Source: Micropruina sp. | GTDB lineage: Bacteria > Actinomycetota > Actinomycetes > Propionibacteriales > Propionibacteriaceae | DNA length: 64,000 bases | Reading direction: 5' to 3' | Assembly: GCA_016716635.1 (NCBI GenBank) | Contig: JADJVZ010000011.1 | Location: 682,001 to 746,000, forward strand | Shown: positions 61,001 through 64,000 of the stretch, piece after piece | Position numbering within the stretch: the stretch's first letter is position 1 | Layout of the letters: each line of letters opens with the position of its first letter | The notes under the pieces: generated by a model | Database searches by the model: none | What the model was told of the DNA's origin: nothing | Seen by the model: the letters and a program-made list of their open reading frames with translations, nothing else | Program-made: the position numbers and the translations under genes

Positions 61001-61789
61001 ATGACTCAGGTCACCACCCACACCCTCACACCGACGCCCACACCGACGCCCACCGGGACCCCGACGATGGCGTGCGTCCGCGCTCGCCGTCCGCTGCTGG
61101 TCGCGTGCGTCCTGGCACTGGTCCCCGTGCTGTTCACCGGGACGGGCTTCGCCATCGGGACCATCGTCGGCGGCACCGATGCCGCCTCATACCTGGGCGC
61201 GGCAATCGGCACCTCGCTGTGCGCGCTGCTGGGGGTGCTCGTCATGAGTCGGTTGCAGCCGAGCTTGGCCGAGTTCGGCTTCCGTCCGCCACGAAACACC
61301 ACGGCGGCGCTCTGGTTCCTCCCGATGGCGTTGGTCGTGGCCCTGATCTGGATCGGAAGCGGGTACGCGGCCCAGCCCGGTTTGGTGCCGGTCTTGGTGT
61401 GGGTCGCGGTGGCCGCCGGCTTCAACGAAGAGATCTGGTACCGCGGCTTGATCCTGGCCCTGCTGAGGCCGCGCGGAGTGCGTCGGGCGATCATCGTGAT
61501 GTCAAGCCTTTTCGGTGTCCTGCACCTGGCGAACGCGTTCAACCAGGGCGTGAGCGTGCTTTACCTCGCGCTGCAGGTGGCGCTCGCCATCGTGTTCGGC
61601 TTCGTGGCCGCCGAGGTCTATGAGGTCGTCGGCAGTCTTTGGCCTGTGATCCTCTGGCACGCCGCCTTCGATGCCAGCTCGTACCTCACCGGGGACGCCA
61701 TCACCACACCCGCCCTGCTGGCCCTGGGCGTCGAACTGGTGGTCATGCTGGCGTACGGAGTGGTGTTGTGGCGACGCGTGCCGCGCTGA
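61001..61789 (+). CDS. CPBP (CAAX-like) intramembrane metalloprotease
   Basis: 262 aa with about eight TM helices. Motifs: E143-E144 with R148 (FNEEIWYRG), H175 (FGVLHLAN), and H220 (LWHAAFDA). The N-terminus is Thr/Pro repetitive (TPTPTPTPTG). AAGGAG precedes ATG 61001. Bacterial CPBP members function in envelope protein processing or bacteriocin immunity. Two operators lie upstream. Confidence 0.88.
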   Translation: MTQVTTHTLTPTPTPTPTGTPTMACVRARRPLLVACVLALVPVLFTGTGFAIGTIVGGTDAASYLGAAIGTSLCALLGVLVMSRLQPSLAEFGFRPPRNTTAALWFLPMALVVALIWIGSGYAAQPGLVPVLVWVAVAAGFNEEIWYRGLILALLRPRGVRRAIIVMSSLFGVLHLANAFNQGVSVLYLALQVALAIVFGFVAAEVYEVVGSLWPVILWHAAFDASSYLTGDAITTPALLALGVELVVMLAYGVVLWRRVPR

Positions 61790-61823
61790 GGCCGACGCCC
61801 GTCGCTCACGCAAGGGGGGTGCC

Positions 61824-61829
61824 TATATT
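61824..61829 (+). promoter_or_regulatory. -10 box of leaderless TetR gene
   Basis: TATATT seven bases before ATG 61837; no Shine-Dalgarno sequence in between. Confidence 0.6.
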
Positions 61830-61836
61830 GGGCGCC

Positions 61837-62427
61837 ATGGAACTGACCACGCGGCAGGCGGAACTGGCGGATGTCGCCTTGGGCATCGTGGGACACGACG
61901 GCATGGCGGCGGTCACCTTCCGCTCGGTGGCCCTGGCCTCGGGCTGGTCGCTCGGCGCGGTCCAAAAGGCGTTCAGCTCCAAAGAGGAGCTTCTGCGCGC
62001 AATGTTCGCTCGGCTGCGCGAGGCGTCCGGGGCGGTGCCTCCCGGCGAGCCCGGGCGTCCGACGTTGGCCGGCTGGCTAACCGACCTGATGCTCGGCATG
62101 CTGCCCTTGGACGATCGACGCCGGACCTTGACGCTCCAAGGCTCGGCGTTCTCGGAGCGCGCGGCCTTCGATGCGGCGACTGGCGAGGCGATCCGCGCCT
62201 CGGACGACGAAATCCGCGGCCTGCTGGCCCAACTCGTCCGGCGGGCGAAGGTCGAAGGCGAGGTGGCTGCCGAGGTCGAGGCCGACCAGGTCGCGTGGGC
62301 CTATCTGGCGCTCGCGCAAGGCTTTGCGGCCCAACTGCTGTATGACCCGCGTCCCGAGAACGAGGTCTGCGAGCGCGTCGCGCTGGTGGTGGCGGGGCTG
62401 CTGCCCTTCCCCACCCCTGCAGGCTGA
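61837..62427 (+). CDS. TetR/AcrR-family regulator
   Basis: 196 aa. HTH at about 5-52 (ELADVALGIVGHDGMAAVTFRSVA, SLGAVQKAFSSKEELL). The C-terminal domain is helical, typical of TetR ligand pockets. The start ATG 61837 was chosen because it directly precedes the HTH and follows the -10 box. It lies between a protease and a permease; either may be its target. Confidence 0.88.
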   Translation: MELTTRQAELADVALGIVGHDGMAAVTFRSVALASGWSLGAVQKAFSSKEELLRAMFARLREASGAVPPGEPGRPTLAGWLTDLMLGMLPLDDRRRTLTLQGSAFSERAAFDAATGEAIRASDDEIRGLLAQLVRRAKVEGEVAAEVEADQVAWAYLALAQGFAAQLLYDPRPENEVCERVALVVAGLLPFPTPAG

Positions 62428-62454
62428 ACCCCGAGTTTTGTCAGTGCGCCCCTT

Positions 62455-62460
62455 TAGAGT
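62455..62460 (+). promoter_or_regulatory. -10 box of leaderless APC gene
   Basis: TAGAGT six bases before ATG 62467. Confidence 0.65.
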
Positions 62461-62466
62461 GTCGCC

Positions 62467-63735
62467 ATGTCTCGAGGAACGCTGACCGTCGCCCAAGGCA
62501 CCGCCATGACGATTGGCGCTGTGCTCGGCACCGGGGTGCTGTCGCTCCCGGTCTTGGCCGCCCGGGTGGCGGGTCCCGCGTCGTTGATCGCGTGGGCAGC
62601 CCTGCTCCTGATCTCGGTGGCGCTGGCCACCACGTTTTCGGCCCTGGGGTCCCGGTATCCCGACGGCGGTGGGGTCGCTCACTTTGCACGTTTGGCGTTT
62701 GGTCGCTCAGCGGGAGCGGCCGTCGGGTGGTGCTTCTACGTGGCAATCCCACTCGGCGCGCCCGCGGCGGCTGGGTTCGGCGCCGCCTATGTGGCCGACG
62801 TCATCGGCGGGGGCCAATGGACGCGGTACGTCACGATCATCGTGCTGGTGGCCGTCGTGGCGCTGATGAACTGGTACGGCATTCAGGTTTCCGGGCGCGT
62901 TCAACTCGCGATCGCGGGCACGTTGGCGGTGCTGCTGGCGCTGGCCACGGCGGTGTCGCTGCCGCATGCCTCCTTGGCCAACCTGACCCCTTTTGCGCCC
63001 TACGGCGTGGGGGGAGTCATCGCGGCGGCGGCGATGTTGGTCTGGGCGTTCGCCGGGTGGGAGGCGGTGGCGTCCTTGTCGGCCGAGTACACACACCCCG
63101 CTCGCGACATCCCGAAGGCCACCACGTTTGCGGTGGCCGTGATCAGCGTTCTTTACCTCGGGGTGGCCTGGGCGACGGTGGCCGTCCTGGGTTCACGCGC
63201 CAGCGATGCGCCCCTCTCCGACCTTTTGCAATACGGCTTCGGTGTGGCAGCGCGCCCCCTGACCGCCTTGGTCGCCTTGCTGCTGTCCCTGGGGGCCATG
63301 AATGCTTACTTCGCCTCATCGGCGCGTCTGGGCGCGGCCCTCGCCCAAGAAGGGCTGCTGCCACACTGGTTGGCGGTGACCGTGGGGGAGCGCGCGGTGC
63401 CGCGGCGCTCGTTGGTGGTCTCAGGGGCGGCAGCCTTGGTCACGATCACGGTCCTGATGCTGAGCGGGCTTCCGAGCGAATCCACGCTGCTGCTGGTGAC
63501 CGGTTGCTTCACGTTGGTGTACCTCATCGGCACGGCTGCTGCGATCAAGCTCCTGGCGCGTGGCTCCGGTCCGTGGTGGGCGGCCGTGATCGCCTTCGCG
63601 GCGACCGTCACGCTGGCCTTCGGCACCGGCTGGCACCTCATTCCCGCGCTGTGCGTGGCCACGGCGGCGGTGGTCACGACCCGTCTTGTCCAGTCGCGCC
63701 GCGACACGAGGGAGGCGCTCCATGTGGGCGATTAG
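62467..63735 (+). CDS. APC-superfamily amino-acid permease (YjeH-like)
   Basis: 422 aa with about twelve TM segments. TAMTIGAVLGTGVLSLPVLAA is the helix-1 substrate loop; AGWEAVASLSAEYTHPARDIPK lies in the helix-6 region. Similar to YjeH-type exporters of hydrophobic amino acids; direction of transport is unknown. The next gene's ATG lies inside its end, a 14-base overlap. Confidence 0.85.
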   Translation: MSRGTLTVAQGTAMTIGAVLGTGVLSLPVLAARVAGPASLIAWAALLLISVALATTFSALGSRYPDGGGVAHFARLAFGRSAGAAVGWCFYVAIPLGAPAAAGFGAAYVADVIGGGQWTRYVTIIVLVAVVALMNWYGIQVSGRVQLAIAGTLAVLLALATAVSLPHASLANLTPFAPYGVGGVIAAAAMLVWAFAGWEAVASLSAEYTHPARDIPKATTFAVAVISVLYLGVAWATVAVLGSRASDAPLSDLLQYGFGVAARPLTALVALLLSLGAMNAYFASSARLGAALAQEGLLPHWLAVTVGERAVPRRSLVVSGAAALVTITVLMLSGLPSESTLLLVTGCFTLVYLIGTAAAIKLLARGSGPWWAAVIAFAATVTLAFGTGWHLIPALCVATAAVVTTRLVQSRRDTREALHVGD

Positions 63736-64000
63736 TCGCTTCCGAGTTTCCGACGTGCAGACGTTCGTCCCAGCGGCGACGGCCGCCGAGGAGTGGTTCC
63801 GTGGGCGTCCGGGCAACCTCAGTTCGGAACTGGTGCAGAACCTGGACGATCCTACCCTCTGGGCCCTCGTCAGCCACTGGCAGGACGTGGGCTCCTACCG
63901 CCGGGCCTTCAACGGCCATGACGCGAAGATGATCCTGATGCCCATCTTGGGTCAGGCGATCGACGAGCCGTCTGCCTACGCCGCCCCGGACGAGGTCGGA
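63722..64000 (+). CDS. antibiotic-biosynthesis-monooxygenase-like protein, partial
   Basis: 93 codons before the window ends. MWAISRFRVSDVQTFVP, GNLSSELVQNLDDPTLWALVSHWQDVGSYRRAF shows the ABM dimeric ferredoxin-like fold pattern. It overlaps the end of the permease gene in another frame. Role unknown. Confidence 0.7.
   Translation, partial: MWAISRFRVSDVQTFVPAATAAEEWFRGRPGNLSSELVQNLDDPTLWALVSHWQDVGSYRRAFNGHDAKMILMPILGQAIDEPSAYAAPDEVG

Noticed and set aside
1..64000. tRNA or rRNA genes
   Set aside because: No cloverleaf with a TTCGANNC arm plus acceptor pairing, and no rRNA sequence, was noticed by reading; a covariance scan was not possible.

Overview
The window is a chromosomal segment from a high-GC actinobacterium. 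Gene neighbourhoods (miaB-miaA-dapF-hflX, lexA beside nrdR-nrdJ, two sigma-70 factors, recO-zur), a phosphoketolase, a B12-dependent ribonucleotide reductase and TANNNT -10 boxes directly before start codons all fit Actinomycetia. A Propionibacteriaceae-like host is my best guess, but that is inference.

Layout. 1-4273: tRNA modification (miaB tail, miaA), an MT0933-like small protein, dapF-hflX-DUF952 with 4-base overlaps. 4378-5262: an AT-richer membrane-anchored hydrolase followed by a nested palindrome. 5465-7621: DinG-type helicase. 7552-11101: the most rearranged locus, with lexA, a tandem duplication joining lexA and tyrosine phenol-lyase (tpl) sequences, a chimeric LexA-TPL reading frame, and the intact tpl. 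11355-15335: an SOS-box-controlled one-TM protein, then nrdR-nrdJ. 15363-25753: membrane proteins, a GT-C glycosyltransferase, hydrolases (one apparently dead, one AT-rich), a PfkB kinase, a DedA-like protein, an acyltransferase, an AEC transporter and a TY-chaperone-like protein. 25786-35038: phosphoketolase, split-barrel flavin protein, tandem USP, HrpA, PAC2, TesB. 35058-37450: DUF222/HNH gene and an 857-base non-coding stretch with repeats. 37451-38940: a fluoride operon (riboswitch, USP, two FluC channels). 39066-47879: group-2 sigma factor, oligopeptidase B, primary sigma factor, IIB-like protein, isochorismatase and S9 peptidase. 48005-55437: ParE/ParC-type topoisomerase, methyltransferase, beta carbonic anhydrase, APP1 protein. 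55583-58377: an HTH/nucleotidyltransferase toxin-antitoxin pair broken by an IS1182-type element. 58422-64000: recO, zur, galK, a CPBP protease behind tandem operators, TetR, an APC permease and a truncated monooxygenase-like gene.

How it works together. LexA boxes sit on the lexA promoter, on the duplicated copy driving the chimeric ORF, and (two of them) before the small membrane protein, so the SOS response links these with the neighbouring dNTP-supply genes. At least sixteen genes have a TANNNT hexamer 6-7 bases before their start codon and no Shine-Dalgarno sequence, which implies widespread leaderless translation and fixes several starts. The fluoride riboswitch ties a universal-stress protein to a FluC pair.

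Most unusual: the LexA DNA-binding domain fused in frame to the PLP-lysine half of tyrosine phenol-lyase, created by a microhomology duplication plus a one-base insertion and still carrying an SOS-type promoter.
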